Shown: positions 22,961 through 34,290 of the stretch, one piece after another
Layout: each line of letters opens with the position of its first letter
Position numbering within the stretch: position 1 is the first letter of the stretch
Source of the DNA: Notamacropus eugenii
Lineage: Eukaryota; Chordata; Mammalia; Diprotodontia; Macropodidae
DNA: 64,000 nucleotides
NCBI RefSeq assembly: GCF_028372415.1
Contig: NC_092872.1
Span: 389,630,853 to 389,694,852, forward strand
Direction of reading: 5' to 3'
Translations under genes and position numbers: made by a program
The notes under the pieces: model-generated
The model's input: the letters and a program-made list of their open reading frames with translations, nothing else
Told to the model about the DNA's origin: nothing
Database searches by the model: none

Positions 22961-23284
22961 ATCTTCAGATCTCAGTTTTCCTCAACTATAAGACTCAGTG
23001 AGGTACTAAACAGCTTCTATAACATTCCATAGAATGTGGCTTTTCCAAGAACAATGAGAGCTGGAAGATCAACAAAAACTCAAGACTGGGAAAGATTCAA
23101 AAACATAAACCCTTCAGAAGAGTGGGACATCCTCTGGCCCCTGGATTATCCTCACTTTTCTAGCCAAGGATCAATGAACCAATTCTTCCTTTGCCTTTTA
23201 GCTTCCCATGTGGGGAGTTGGATTAGAAGAATTCTAAATTCCCTTCTACCTCTAAATCTATGCTCCACCTAAGGATAGAGGGAA

Positions 23285-23425
23285 CCATAGGGCCTATATC
23301 TGTGATTTCATTAATACAGGGTAACTCCTGAATAAGGAAATTCCCTCTACCAATGCACATTGGTACCTTCTCTGCCAACCCATAGTATATTACTGACTGA
23401 GGCACTGAGAGTGATGTGTAATGTA
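23285..23425 (-). repeat. CORE-related repeat family with TGTGATTTCATT end, copy 1
   Basis: ATCTGTGATTTCATTAATAC, GAAATTCCCTCTACCAATGC and CTGAGGCACTGAGAG match copies at 32155, 40168 and 41500. Confidence 0.55.
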
Positions 23426-23429
23426 GAAG

Positions 23430-24480
23430 TGGAACTTGGACCCACTATTTCACAATACCTTTAGGCTTTTTTTAGTATTTTAACATCTGTTAAAAAGGTC
23501 TAAGGGAAAAGAACTTGCTGGCAATAAAGAAACTTAGGGATGTACTAATAACAGTGAAGTCAGTTTTATAGCTACATTCACCTGATATGCCAGGATGAGC
23601 TATCCATTCACTTTTTAACTCACAAAAGAAAATAGTTTTTTCTCTCTAAACAAGAGTTAAGCTATTGATACCAAATGAGTGTTCAAGAGAAAACACAACT
23701 AAGGTTGCAAAAAAAAAAATCCAAGACTTTCTACCACATAGGATTTGGACAAATATTTTTAACTGGTTTAAATAAAACTGCTCTTCAGGTAGAAGAAAAT
23801 ACTCAAGAGCTTCTGTCTCCATTCTCAAGTCAAATAAGTGAAATCTATCAGGCCCATTGGAAGTCAAAAGTAAGATTAGATCAGGAGACTATAAGTTCTA
23901 TTTCCTGAGGAGGACACTGGTCTATGCCGTTAGAAAAAAAAATCCATTTTCCTTCACCAATTACTTAAACTCTAGGAAATGTGGGTACTAGCACTGACAG
24001 GTGCTTCTAGCCTATCTGTTCCATTTTAGTTTTCCAATGCCCATATGGAGAGGGGGTTGGAGGTGGATAAGAGAGGGTGGGATAGAGATCATATTTCATC
24101 TTGCTGAATGTTTGGTTACCTTTCCCCACCTGCTTCTCCCTTCTGCCACTAGCCTTGGCCACCGGGCTTTGTGTCTCCTTTACTAACAGCCTAGCTTTCT
24201 TTCCCCCAAGGCGTCTGCAGCCGTCAATTTAATTGGCTTGTGGGTTGGGTAGTCAGCCCCTGGATGCAGACTCACATCCCACGGAGATTAGTTGTTTTTT
24301 AGGACTTTTTTTGTTTTGTTTCCCCCCCCCCCTTTTTTTTTTTTGCTTTCGAAGGTCGCTAATTTATAAACTTCAAGAGTTATCCATATGCACAACGTTC
24401 TGGTTAAAATTTCACAACAGGCACTTGCAATAAATGAGCAGGACAGACCACCAATAAAAGAAAAGTCGGAGTTCAGAGTT
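23430..24480. other. Unassigned sequence downstream of the CpG island
   Basis: No named repeat; holds poly-C/poly-T tracts near 24322-24344. The A/T-rich segment 24355-24480 carries no repeat signature and may be conserved promoter-flanking DNA. Confidence 0.3.
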
Positions 24481-24619
24481 CTCACCCGGCAGAGCTGAGC
24501 TCCAGGACTACCGTGGGAGGGCGAAAGGGAGAGCCAACCATCCAGTCACCCCCAAAAGAGCAGCTCGGTCAGCAAAGAAGGGAGAGGGGCGGCGAGAAAC
24601 TGACCTTTTCTCTGAGCGT

Positions 24620-25440
24620 ACAGTGGATATCCAGTGCCAGGTGTCCTTCCCACCACCGCTCATCCATCCTCGCTTCTCTGTGCTGGGGTGCGGGGCTGCC
24701 GGGGACCTCAGGGTGCACCTGGGCACAGAGAGGCAACTTTCACTGGGGCTGGGGGGTCACTCCCGAGCTCCCGCACCCGCCCTCAGGCCCCGGGGCAAAG
24801 GGGGCCGCGCACCAGCTGGGCTGCGAGCCCCTGGAATGCCGGGGAACCTTCCCCCGCCCCTGCCCCCATTTTGCTACGGGGCAACGCCCCCTCCCCTCTT
24901 ACTCTCCACTCCAGGGCTCTGGTTTTCTTTCTTTTTTTACAAGTTATAAAGTGGGGAGAGGGCACGGCAAACTTGCCCGGCTCCGTTAGCCGAGCCCCGG
25001 ACTGGCGCTCCGGCCAGCTGCTCTCCCCGCCCCCTCGGGCAGCCTTTGTCCTACTCCCACATCCTGCCCCGGGAGCCGAGGAGAAACTCACGCATCCCTG
25101 TCTGGGCTGCAGGCGCCGGGGGCTGCGGCCGCGGGCGGGCAGCCTCCCGCTCCGGCAGCCCAGCGCTAGAGCTGGCGCCGCGCGCCCCACGGCCGGCTCC
25201 GCTCCGCAGCCGCGCAGGGCTGGCTCCCACGCAGCCAGTGGCTGCTGCTAGCCCGAGCCCACTTTCGGCCGCGGAGCCCCAGCACGCACGGGTCCCGCCG
25301 CAGCTGACTCCCGGCCCCGGCAGCGGTCGCCGGGGGACCTCCTCCCTCCCTCACTGGGGGTGTTGGGGGCCGCCCCTCGCGCACGCGCCGCCGCTCCGGA
25401 TCCCTGGGGGCTGATGGGGATTGTAGTCTTTCTTCCACCG
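24620..25440 (-). promoter_or_regulatory. CCNJL: CpG island, probable CCNJL promoter and first exon
   Basis: The only CpG-dense stretch in the window; 24961-25020 alone has seven CpGs while most of the window is CpG-poor. No convincing protein frame exists on either strand. TGGGGATTGTAGT at 25415-25427 is, on the minus strand, ACTACAATCCCCA, close to the ZNF143/THAP11 promoter motif. Two minus-strand donor-like sites could end a noncoding first exon: GATGC|GTGAGT (exon end 25092) and CTGCCGG|GTGAGAA (exon end 24486). The gene assignment rests on human synteny: CCNJL is transcribed in the same direction and its 5' end lies a few kilobases beyond the 3' end of C1QTNF2. An unannotated lncRNA or bidirectional promoter is an alternative. 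Confidence 0.55.
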
Positions 25441-26320
25441 AGCCTCCGGCTCCCTCCCTTCTCCCAGCCCCGCCCTCAAATTTTCTCTCTCTTTCTCTCT
25501 CCGCTTTGGGTTGGGGAGTCCTAAGTCTTAGGCGCTGTCCGGCCTTCTCCCATTCCTTCAAGCACCAAGCTTCCACCCTAAGCCCTGACCCTCAGGCCGT
25601 GGTCCCCTACCAATTCTGCATCCCACCCTGGGCATGGGAGGATGGCATAAACTTGCTAACCTTCTTTGGCTGGCGCCGTCGGTTCAGGGGAACCGTCCAT
25701 CCAGGACTGCCTGAAATCCTTTCCTACTCCCCTTAGAGCAGGAGCGTGGGGGATGTTGGCTTGTACACACTGAAATAAAATAAATTCTGGATCAGTGACG
25801 CCCTATGGAGTTGCCCCTCTCCTTTTCTTTTGGGTCGGGACGTCGGATTTCCTCAGTGAGCAGTTACAGTACGCTTGGGGAAGCAAGCTTACCCAGGGTC
25901 GCTCAGCTGATTGGGAGGGGAGGCAGAACTTCATCCAGATATTACGGACTCCACCCCACCTCCAGGCCCTTCCCTGCCCCTCTACACAAGACCCCACCCC
26001 ACGACGAGCGTCCTCCTGGCAGGATGTCCTAAGGCAATCCTTCTACTAGACTGGTTAATTAAGGAATCACGATATTGACTTCAGCGGATTTAAATCCTTT
26101 GAGATAAAGGAGAACCCGATTAAAAGGACCCAACCAGACCACCTCTCTCCACTCCCTCGTCTTCATTCCTACGTGGCTCATTCTTCTCACCTCCTCACCC
26201 TAATTAAAGGTGGTGGGAACGATATCCAAGGCTCTGTCGGATGCCCGTTAGGCTAATTTTTCCTTGAAAGGTGAAATAGGTCAGGTCTCAGGGTCCTTGA
26301 CAAGGCTTCCAGATCTCTTT
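25440..26320. other. Unassigned sequence beyond the CpG island
   Basis: Moderately GC-rich to about 26050, without recognisable exon. A pyrimidine tract (CT-rich) lies at 25480-25502. Confidence 0.3.
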
Positions 26321-26324
26321 CAGT

Positions 26325-26665
26325 TCAGTTCAATTCAATAAGCATTTATTAGGCGCTTAGTATATGCCAGGCACTATACTAAACCCCGGAGATACAAAAA
26401 GAAGCAGAAGGACGGTCCCTGTCCTCAAGGAGCTACGATCTAACGGGGGAAGATGTAGAAACCAATATAGACAAAGCAAGCTATATATAGGAATAAGTAG
26501 GAAATAATAGAAGGCACTAAAATTAAGAAGGGATAGGGAAATCTTGTAGGAGGTGAGATTTTAGTTGGGACTGAAAGGAAGTCGGGGAGGACTGTAATCA
26601 GATCATAGGAGGCAGAGCATTCCAGGCATGGGGGAGAGCCACAGAAAACACGGAATCGGCTAGAA
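26325..26665 (-). repeat. L2 LINE 3' end
   Basis: Well-preserved antisense L2: AATAAGCATTTATTAGGCGC, ATGCCAGGCACTATACTAAA, CTGTCCTCAAGGAGCTACGA, GGTGAGATTTTAGTTGGGAC, AGAGCATTCCAGGCATGGGG. Confidence 0.8.
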
Positions 26666-27030
26666 TAATAAAATAAAATAAAAAAACACCACCAAAAAAC
26701 CCACAAAGAGCTCCTTGATTCTTGACTGATAGACCACCGTGAGAAACAGCTCAGCTGAATATAAGAGGCAGGTATGCAGGATAAAGATCTGAGTTAAGAA
26801 TCCTAAGTGAATCTTTTGTTAATTGTCAGATATTCTGAGTCTTTTATTCCAAAAGGTACCAAATCAGAAATGAGGTATCAAAAACATCATTTCACCCTGC
26901 CCTTCCTTGCATTCCATTATACCTTATGGAAGGCCCCATTAATTGTTAAGAAATTTCATGATACTTAACACATACAGTCCTTCATATTATAACATTTCCT
27001 CTCACACTTACATCTCTTTGTTATCAGAGA

Positions 27031-27283
27031 AAACTGCTCAGTCGTTTTTTCAGTCAAGTTGGCCTCTTCATGGCCCCATTTGAGGTTTTCTTGGCAGAGG
27101 TACTGGAATGCTATGCCATTTCCTTCTCCTAGCTCATTTTACAGATGAGGAAACCGAGGCCAACAGGGTTAAGCGACTTGCCCAGAGTCATGGAGTAAGT
27201 ATTTGAGGCTGTATTTGAACTCAGAAAGATGTCTTGCTAAATCTCGACCAAGCACTCTATTCACAGCTCCACCTAGCTGCCCT
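27031..27283 (-). mobile_element. Marsupial tRNA-derived CORE-SINE
   Basis: Reverse copy with GAGGTTTTCTTGGCAGAGGT, CAGATGAGGAAACCGAGGCC, GCGACTTGCCCAGAGTCATG and the head CAGCTCCACCTAGCTGCCC. Confidence 0.85.
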
Positions 27284-27409
27284 TCGAAATTAGGGTAACT
27301 CCCTTTCCTAAAATCCTGCAGCTCTGATCACCCCCACCAGCACTGGGTGGCTACTACACGCTGGACCAGGGGGAAGAATTTTGATGTTTCTTCTCAACCA
27401 TCACTCAGC

Positions 27410-27495
27410 TACTTCTCCCTTGAAATTCACTACATCCAGATATATCACCCTTCCCAGATGATGGTGGATTTTTTCCTCCTGAACCTAAGCACACA

Positions 27496-27554
<59 letters not shown>

Positions 27555-27920
27555 CTTTTTCAAGGATTGCCTTCATTTATATTTGGGAATTTCAATTTAT
27601 ATGTTAGATATGTTTGGGTCCATGACAAATTAATGTTATGTCATTTCAATTGGGCCCTCACTGCTGCATGACAATCTTTTTTATTCTTCTCTGATTGAAT
27701 TTCTATCCCATTCTCAAATCTCTTCTGCTTTTCTTAAGCCACCCCTCTGACCTTTCCCACATTTTTATCCTTTGGAACTTGCTTCATACTTTACTTAAAA
27801 AAAAATTTGAGGTCTTTCGTTACAACCTTCTTTTCTTCTCAACTCCATATTCAAAATCACCTCAACCTGATTCCCTTTCAGATTCTCCTTTCTTCAGTTT
27901 TTGAAAAGGTGTTCCTTCTT
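27410..27920 (+). repeat. L2-type LINE fragment with CT microsatellite
   Basis: Diverged sense L2-like text (CTTTTCTTAAGCCACCCCTC, ATCACCTCAACCTGATTCCC). The CT repeat interrupts its 5' part. Weak call. Confidence 0.35.
27498..27550. repeat. (CT)26 microsatellite
   Basis: Perfect CT run preceded by a short (AC)5. Confidence 0.97.
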
Positions 27921-27934
27921 GCAAATACGTGCCC

Positions 27935-28165
27935 TTTTATATTGTGCCAGGCACTGTCTTAAGGATGTCACAATTATTATCTTATTTTACCCTCACAACG
28001 ACCCTGAGAGGAAGGTACTATTATTATACCCATTGTATAGATACGGAACCTGAAGCAAACAGAGGTTAAGTGACCTGCCCAAGGTCATACAACTAAGTGT
28101 CTAGGGTCACATTTAAACTCCTGCCTCCAAGTCCAGCACTGTTTCCACTATACTACCTACCTGTC
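27935..28165 (-). repeat. MIR SINE
   Basis: TGTGCCAGGCACTGTCTTAA, CCTCACAACGACCCTGAGAG, GTGACCTGCCCAAGGTCATA. Confidence 0.75.
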
Positions 28166-28169
28166 CTAG

Positions 28170-28682
28170 TAGTGAGAAATGAATGATTATGTTGGAGTGG
28201 GGAGTGATGGCCCAGATAGGGTACTTAGGATGGTTTATCAGGTTTCAAGGTTTCTCCTCCTTCTCCCCCAAGTATTTAAATCTGCTAAGGTTCATCGATA
28301 CATGTGACTATGTGGTATGCTTAGTGATTGATTACTCCAACCTAACAATTGAGTTGTTACCCTGCAGAGAGAAGGCTTATCACAGGGTAGGGTAGTTGAT
28401 AGAGGGGCAAGGAGGGGGTGGGAAAGGGAAGGGCTTGTCAACTCTAAGAGCTGGGTACAAGTTTCACCTTCCAGCCCTACTAGCTGAGTCACCTTGGGTG
28501 AGACATTTAGTCAACTACCAATACCTAGTAGTACTGATTGATAGCTGAGCCTAGAACTAAAGGTTAAAAAAAAAAGTAGGAGTATTGATGTCTGCTCAGG
28601 TGGCAGAATGAGATGGGAAATATAGTCTGGGGCCAGCCAGATATAAATAGCTATTTGAGTATATAATTAGGTCCCTGTTAGT
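28170..28682. other. Unassigned intergenic sequence
   Basis: No gene or clear repeat; a weak MIR-like scrap at 28440-28530 (AGCTGAGTCACCTTGGGTGA). Confidence 0.3.
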
Positions 28683-28927
28683 GGAGCCATAGGGCAACTA
28701 CATTGAATGGAGCACCAGGCCTGGAGTCAAGACTCATCTTCCTGAGTTCAAATTAGCTCAGATATTTTACTAGCAGTATGACCCCAAGCAAGTCACTTAA
28801 CCCTGTTTGCCCTGGTTTCCTCATCTGTAAAGTGAGCTAGGAGAAGGAAATGGCAAACTGCTCTAGTACCTTTGCCAAGAAAACCCCATGAAGAGTCAGA
28901 TACTCCTGAAAAATGACTGAACAACAA
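28683..28927 (+). mobile_element. Marsupial tRNA-derived CORE-SINE
   Basis: Diverged full-length copy: GGAGCACCAGGCCTGGAGTC, AGCAAGTCACTTAACCCTGT, AGAAGGAAATGGCAAACTGC, tail GACTGAACAACAA. Confidence 0.85.
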
Positions 28928-28929
28928 GC

Positions 28930-29514
28930 TACTTCAGGAGATTTCTTATTTACACTGAAGGGATCTAACTGTTCAGTCACCAATCATACAGCTAGGCTCA
29001 TGTCCTAGAGTTCCAAACCAAATCCTTCAGGGACTGGGGTCATTTTTCTGGGGGTCTTATATGTCTTCTAGTACTAGTATATGATGCCATTCAATGCTAA
29101 GCTGAATCATTGTTGATTCTGTCTGGACCCACCCAGGAAGCTGGGTTTTTGGTTTACCAAAAAGACCTCAATATAGGGTAGGTCTTAAACCTCTAACTGG
29201 ATCCTTGCTATAGTCCTAAGGGAAAGAGGCTTCCAATAAAGAGATCCCATGGGGCACCTGAGGGGGTGGGGTGGGGTGGAACAGGGAGCATCCTTTCTCC
29301 TTTCCCTTCTCTCCTTCTTCCCCTTCCCCCTGGACTGCCTGGACCCTATGGGGAGGTCAAGTGGGAAGAGTCATCTGCAAGGATCCTGCCTTCCCCTCCT
29401 CCCTTTCTCCTTATCCTCTGAGGACTTCCAGACCCCATTCAGGGTGACTGGACAGAAAGAGTGTCCTGGCTTCCCTTGGATGCACTAGGAATCATCCAGT
29501 ACAATCATGTTTTT
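28930..29514. other. Unassigned intergenic sequence
   Basis: No named repeat or exon. Pyrimidine-rich 29290-29410. Ends AATAAAGAGATCCC near 29236, possibly an old LTR or other repeat but unsupported. Confidence 0.25.
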
Positions 29515-29800
29515 TTACATTCTTTTTTTATTCTGAGTTCCAAATTTTCTCTCCCTCCAGTCCCTCCCTGACTCATTGAGTGAGTACAAAATATGATATC
29601 CATTATATATGTGAAGTCATGTAAAACATTTCCATATTAACCATGTTGCAACAAAAAAGGAAGAAAAATAAAGTGAAAAATATGCTTCAATCTGCTGTCA
29701 GAGTTCATCAGTTTTCTCTCTGGAGGTGGATAGCATTTTTCATTGTGAGTATTATTGTGCATCATTTTATTGATCAGAGTACCTCAAATCCTTTAGATAA
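29515..29800 (-). repeat. L1 LINE 3' UTR
   Basis: Antisense L1 tail: ATTCTGAGTTCCAAATTTTC, ACATTTCCATATTAACCATG, TCTGGAGGTGGATAGCATTT. Same L1 3'-UTR type as 45040-45425. Confidence 0.7.
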
Positions 29801-29934
29801 GATGGAGGATCAGTTGGCCTTATCCTCTACCCTGTCACAGAAGATAAGGATCTTTCTAGGCCATTCTGTTGGCCCTGCTTCACCCTTAGCACTCTCCAGC
29901 ACTTCCATCTGCTTTAAACCCTGTCTGTAGCTGA

Positions 29935-30060
29935 ACTCTTAAAAGGGCTGTCTTCCCCAATTAGAATGTGATCTCTTACTTCCCTGTACACCCAGTACGT
30001 GGCACAGTGCTTAATAAATGTACTTAATAAAAGTACTTAATAAATGTACTTAATAAATGC
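29935..30060 (+). repeat. L2 3' end with tandem 13-bp duplications
   Basis: AATTAGAATGTGATCTCTTA, TACACCCAGTACGTGGCACA, then CTTAATAAATGTA repeated about four times with one variant. Confidence 0.6.
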
Positions 30061-30100
30061 TTCATTCATTCATTCATTCATTCATTCATTCATTCATTCA
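30057..30100. repeat. (TTCA)10 microsatellite
   Basis: Perfect tetranucleotide run directly at the L2 terminus, grown from the L2 3' repeat. Confidence 0.95.
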
Positions 30101-30104
30101 AGGT

Positions 30105-30900
30105 TGAGGAGGGGAGGCTGTCTTTAGTAGGAAGGAGACTGTTCTTCCTTCTCCCAGAGCTTTGGAATGCTATGGAAACAGCTGCTAGGAACAATGGGAG
30201 GGCTGCTGAGAACTGGCCAGGCCCGGAGCTGAGAGAAATGAAAAGAAGTCGTTAACTTCAAAGTCTCTGAGCCTCCCAACCCCTGATGTCCCCCTCCCAC
30301 CACTGCAGACAATGAACAGGAAGGGGACTCTAAACTGGATAGTAAAAAGTGGCCAGACAGTTGGGGCCTGCCTGAATAGCCCTGCGCCAGAAGTTCCTTT
30401 AAACTGCTCACTGTGTGTCCTGCTGTTGGCCTGGCGCTTCCTGAGTCATCTGGGCTCTTCACAAGGTCATTTCGACTGATTCAGGCTTGGCAAATTCACC
30501 AAGTGAATGGGAATCAGAAATCAAAGACCTGGAAGATGAAGGTGGCTTTACACCAGAGGTCTTTGGTGGGCTGAGGACATGTCCCTGGCCCCTAATAGAG
30601 TAATCCCTTAGGTTTTTTTATAGCACTTATACTTTGCAAAACCACTTTGATATACATTATCTTATTTGGAACGCTATGAATATCAGAGCTGAAGATGGCC
30701 ATGAAGAACAGACTTTATATTTTTATGATAGTCTGTAGCCCTTAGTATTATTTAATAGCAGAGATGAGAGCTTCCTAGAGGAGCAAGTGTGTGAACAAGG
30801 CTGTACCTGCTACATATTCTGGCACCTTCATAGAATTGTCATGGAGTTAGATCTGGAAAATGCCAGGATCATAAGATCACAGATCGAGAACTGGAAGGGA
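30105..30900. other. Unique-looking GC-moderate patch in the intergenic region
   Basis: 30120-30540 contains no repeat signature, has an AP-1 core TGAGTCA at about 30441, and little low-complexity sequence. It could be a conserved enhancer. No exon with credible splice sites was found. Confidence 0.3.
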
Positions 30901-30902
30901 CC

Positions 30903-31155
30903 TTGTTATTCATGGTTTTAAGTCATGTCCGATTCTTTGTGACCCTATTTGGGGTTCTCTGGGCAAAGATACTGGAGTAGTTTACCATTTCCTTCTCCAG
31001 TTCATTCTATAGATGAGGAAACTGAGGAAAACAGAGTTAAGTGACTTGTCCAAGGTCATATACCTAGTAAGTTTCTGAGGCCAGGTTTGAACTCAGGAAG
31101 ATGAGCCTTCCTGACTTTAGGGAAGAAATTCTATCCACTATATCACCTAGTAGTC
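30903..31155 (-). mobile_element. Marsupial tRNA-derived CORE-SINE
   Basis: AGTCATGTCCGATTCTTTGT, GGCAAAGATACTGGAGTAGT, GTGACTTGTCCAAGGTCATA and the head near TATCACCTAG. Confidence 0.85.
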
Positions 31156-31159
31156 CAGA

Positions 31160-31420
31160 AGGGACCTTAGAGGCCATCTGTTCATTTTTCTGAGGCAGTG
31201 ACTTGCCCAAGGTCATGCTGATAGTAAGTTCTAGAGAAAGCACTCAAACTGCAACATTTTTTCTACTGTATCATGTTAACTTGGCTGACAGAAAGGAGAA
31301 CCATCACCCATAGACCAGAGAAAGAGTTAGAGTCAGAAGGGACCTTGGAGGTCCTTTAGTTTAGCCCTCCTCGTTGCCTAGCTGAAAGTCCTGAAATTCT
31401 TAGAGACTAGATCCAATGCT
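31160..31420 (-). repeat. CR1/L3-MIR fragments
   Basis: AGGGACCTTAGAGGCCATCT, GACTTGCCCAAGGTCATGCT and, again, GTCAGAAGGGACCTTGGAGG, typical of antisense CR1/L3 3' ends. Confidence 0.55.
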
Positions 31421-31896
31421 CTCATAGTATTTGCCATGAAAAGGAAAGAGTAAGATGACCTTTGGCATCCATGACCAACAAAGCTGGTGCTTACTACTGT
31501 GCCTTGCATCCAGTGCCTGCTCAGCAGGCTGCTTCTACTAATTCTATCTTATTTATTAATCTCTCAACACATCAGTGCTCTGGTTTTAAGCCAGAGTTGA
31601 AAGGAAATGAGGAGCTCAGTGACTTAGATTTATAGAGGGGGCTTGGTTTTCTTTCCTTTTGCTTTAAAACAGATTCTGTTGCCCAGGCCTTTCTGAAATC
31701 CATCTGCCATTTCACAAAAATCGGAAGTTCTTAGGATGAATAATTTCCGGCAGCTCAACCAGGGAAAGGTATTAGACAAAGTGATACTAATAAGTAATAG
31801 TTTTGATAAAGAGTTGTATTTTTTAAAGCCAGCCTGAGATACTTCCTTGGAGAATTCTTTTGAGTTCTCTGTCTCTGGGAAAATCAAGGTATAAAA

Positions 31897-31898
<2 letters not shown>

Positions 31899-31934
<36 letters not shown>
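31899..31934. repeat. (TG)18 microsatellite
   Basis: Perfect dinucleotide run. Confidence 0.97.
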
Positions 31935-31935
<1 letters not shown>

Positions 31936-32154
31936 CAAAAACAGCCACAGTTTCTCAGAGCGTCAGACAAGGAGAACAGAATGCAAATCTGTCCATGAAC
32001 CTATTCCACTTTCACAAGTATGTTTCTCCATTTGAGATGTTAACATTTACTTGTGAAAGTAAGAACAGAAATGGAGCACAAAATACCTCTGTAAGGCATT
32101 TTATCTTGTGTAAGGGATATGTATGTGTGTTTAGTATATTGTGGGTAGATATTG

Positions 32155-32365
32155 GTCTGTTTTTTCTTGGACCTGTGATTTCATTAGCATAAGGAACACT
32201 GGATGTAGAAATCTTCTCCAAGGATGCAGAGCATCAACTGATCTCTAATTTACAGTCTTAGAAAATTACCCAGGTACCAAGAGTTTAAATGACATGTCCA
32301 GGGTCTGATAGCTAGTATTTATCAGCAGCCTTCCTGACTGAGGCCAGCTCCACTGTCCAATCAGT
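32155..32365 (-). repeat. CORE-related repeat family with TGTGATTTCATT end, copy 2
   Basis: GGACCTGTGATTTCATTAGC, TACAGTCTTAGAAAATTACC, ATGACATGTCCAGGGTCTGA, CTGAGGCCAGCTCCACTGTC: end-to-end copy. Confidence 0.65.
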
Positions 32366-32389
32366 TAAGTTGCCTCTGTTATTTTGGTT

Positions 32390-32590
32390 TGTTTTTGTAA
32401 TGATCTTCACCACAGCCTTCTAAGGCAGGTAGAACAGTTTAGCATTTCTGTTTTGCAGACTAAGAAAGTTATGCTCAGAGAGTGTAAGCATTTTGCTTAG
32501 GGTCACACAGCCAAGAAGTATCAAAGCTGGGAATCAAATCCAGGTCTCTTGACTCCAAGTCCAGTTTATTTTCCCATTCCTTGATGCTGT
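32390..32590 (-). repeat. MIR SINE
   Basis: TTCACCACAGCCTTCTAAGG, TTAGGGTCACACAGCCAAGA, AATCCAGGTCTCTTGACTCC. Confidence 0.7.
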
Positions 32591-33089
32591 ATCTCCATAG
32601 GGATGGCAGAGGAATATAGACTTTTGCCCACTGATATGTGCCTTCTGGTAAGGGGGATGTCTCACCCATGAAAATGAATTCTTCAAAAACAGGGATTATG
32701 TATCTTCCTTCCTCTGTTCACAGTGAGCATTTGGCATATCTTATTGACTAACTTATAGCCTTTTAGCCCAAGCCCAAGTAACCCAATAACATTTGTCTAA
32801 ATTGTCCTCAGCAGAAACAAAGAGCTATGTTTCGGAGTTTAATGAGAGGGCTGGATATGTCAGAAGCCACCCACTAAATCCATCTGTCCATCTGTATTTA
32901 TGAGATTTCAAGAACTGGAATTATATCTTTCAGCATATCATTGAAGACAATTGATATCCATAGACTAGAAAGTAACCTTGCCTAGGCTCCTGCCTTAAAA
33001 ATGTAATATTTCAGGACTCACCTTCTGTTTGGTGGCCTCATTCCAGAAGGTTTTTTTGCCAAAGGTACTCATAGTTCTCATTTTACTAT

Positions 33090-33260
33090 CTCAGAGCTAG
33101 TAGGTACCACAGGGAACATCCAACCCCCTCATTTTACAGATGACCAATCTAAGACCCAGAGAAGGGAAATGACTTCTTCAATGTCAACTAGGTTAAATAA
33201 ATGGCAAACCAAGATTCAAACTGAAATCAGCTTACTTTAAATCCAGTTTTTCTTTCAATT
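33090..33260 (-). repeat. CR1/L3-MIR fragment
   Basis: CATCCAACCCCCTCATTTTA, CAGATGACCAATCTAAGACC, CAGAGAAGGGAAATGACTTC. Confidence 0.55.
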
Positions 33261-33269
33261 AAAAAACCC

Positions 33270-33980
33270 TGCTGCTCATAAAATTGATTAGTCCTAGTTT
33301 AAAAGCAAAGGTAGTTAACAGCAAAGAGAGTGACAGAGAACTGGAATATCCTGATTGCCTTGTACTGGAATAACTTCCTCGTTGATTTAGAGCTCAATGT
33401 AAAATAATAAAAAGATTATGTTAGAGGTTAAAAAATGCTGGAGACTTATTTTTCATTTTATTTTTTCACGGTAGGGAACAGTCACACCATACCTTTGGGT
33501 CAGAAATCTCATTTGCTTTCAGCTCTGCACCCAGAAAGGAATGACAAGAAGACTGCAGGACAATGAGAAATGAGACTCTAGGCGTGAGTCCAATGCGCCT
33601 TGCGGCATCTCTAGAATTTTGTGTGGTAGAAGGTCGCCCCCTGGAGGGAAAATGGAGGACAGCAGGCAGAACGTAGACCTAGAATATCCAACTAGAAAAC
33701 ACAGCTGGGTCATGGATGCTTGTCTGTTTCCCAACCCAAGTGATTTTTTCTGACTGGTAAAATAACTGATTTTTCTGTCGAGGGGCCCTCTGCCTTATGA
33801 AGCCTTAGCATGGCTGAAGAAACAATGGTGAATGGAAACTTAAGAGGAGGAAATTGCGAATGTTAGGAACTGGACACTTGGGGGAGGAGAGCCAGTTTTT
33901 TAAGTGCAGGTATTTTAAGAAGTAAGGACAAGTTTTGTGGATTGGAAAAACTTGCAGCATCATCCTGGAGGCTGGTGATG
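33270..33980. other. Unassigned sequence
   Basis: No gene or named repeat recognised. Confidence 0.3.
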
Positions 33981-33984
33981 AGAA

Positions 33985-34290
33985 ACATTGATCTAATTCA
34001 TTGCTTCCTTTATTTCTGGGTAATCTTGGGCGAGTGATTTAACCTCCCTGGGTCTTCTTATCTGTCAAAGGATGTGGGAAGTTGTCCCTTTGTTGTCTCT
34101 CCTAGCTCTACATTCTACAATTGTTTTGCAGAGAAGGAAACTTTGACTTAAAGAGATTAAGCAAAAAAAAATTTCCTTTTTAAAAAGAGATTAAGCAAGC
34201 TTGCTTAAGATCACATAGCTAATTGGTGACAGCCTGTCTAAAAGCCAGATTTTCTGGCCAGTACTTTTCCCACTTCACCACTGAGTTGCA
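33985..34290. repeat. MIR (+) followed by MIR (-)
   Basis: 33985-34115 is a sense MIR (GGGCGAGTGATTTAACCTCC). 34120-34290 is an antisense MIR (GCTTAAGATCACATAGCTAA) with a short internal duplication of AAGAGATTAAGCAA. Confidence 0.5.

Larger units (their letters stand above)
1..24480 (-). other. Repeat-rich stretch, probable CCNJL first intron
   Basis: No exon with coding character was recognised on either strand, and I could not find the cyclin J-like N-terminal coding exon. If the CpG island at 24.6-25.4 kb is the CCNJL promoter, this stretch is its first intron. Contents are the individual repeats listed below, separated by sequence I cannot assign. Confidence 0.35.

Noticed and set aside
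1-24480. Coding exon 2 of CCNJL within the window
   Set aside because: I looked for a minus-strand exon encoding the cyclin J-like N-terminus and found none; absence is judged by eye only.
24634-25576. Long frames of 135-205 codons on both strands across the GC-rich region
   Set aside because: They exist because GC-rich DNA lacks stops. Both strands are open at once, residues are dominated by R, A, P and G, and no domain is recognisable. The region is better read as a CpG-island promoter.
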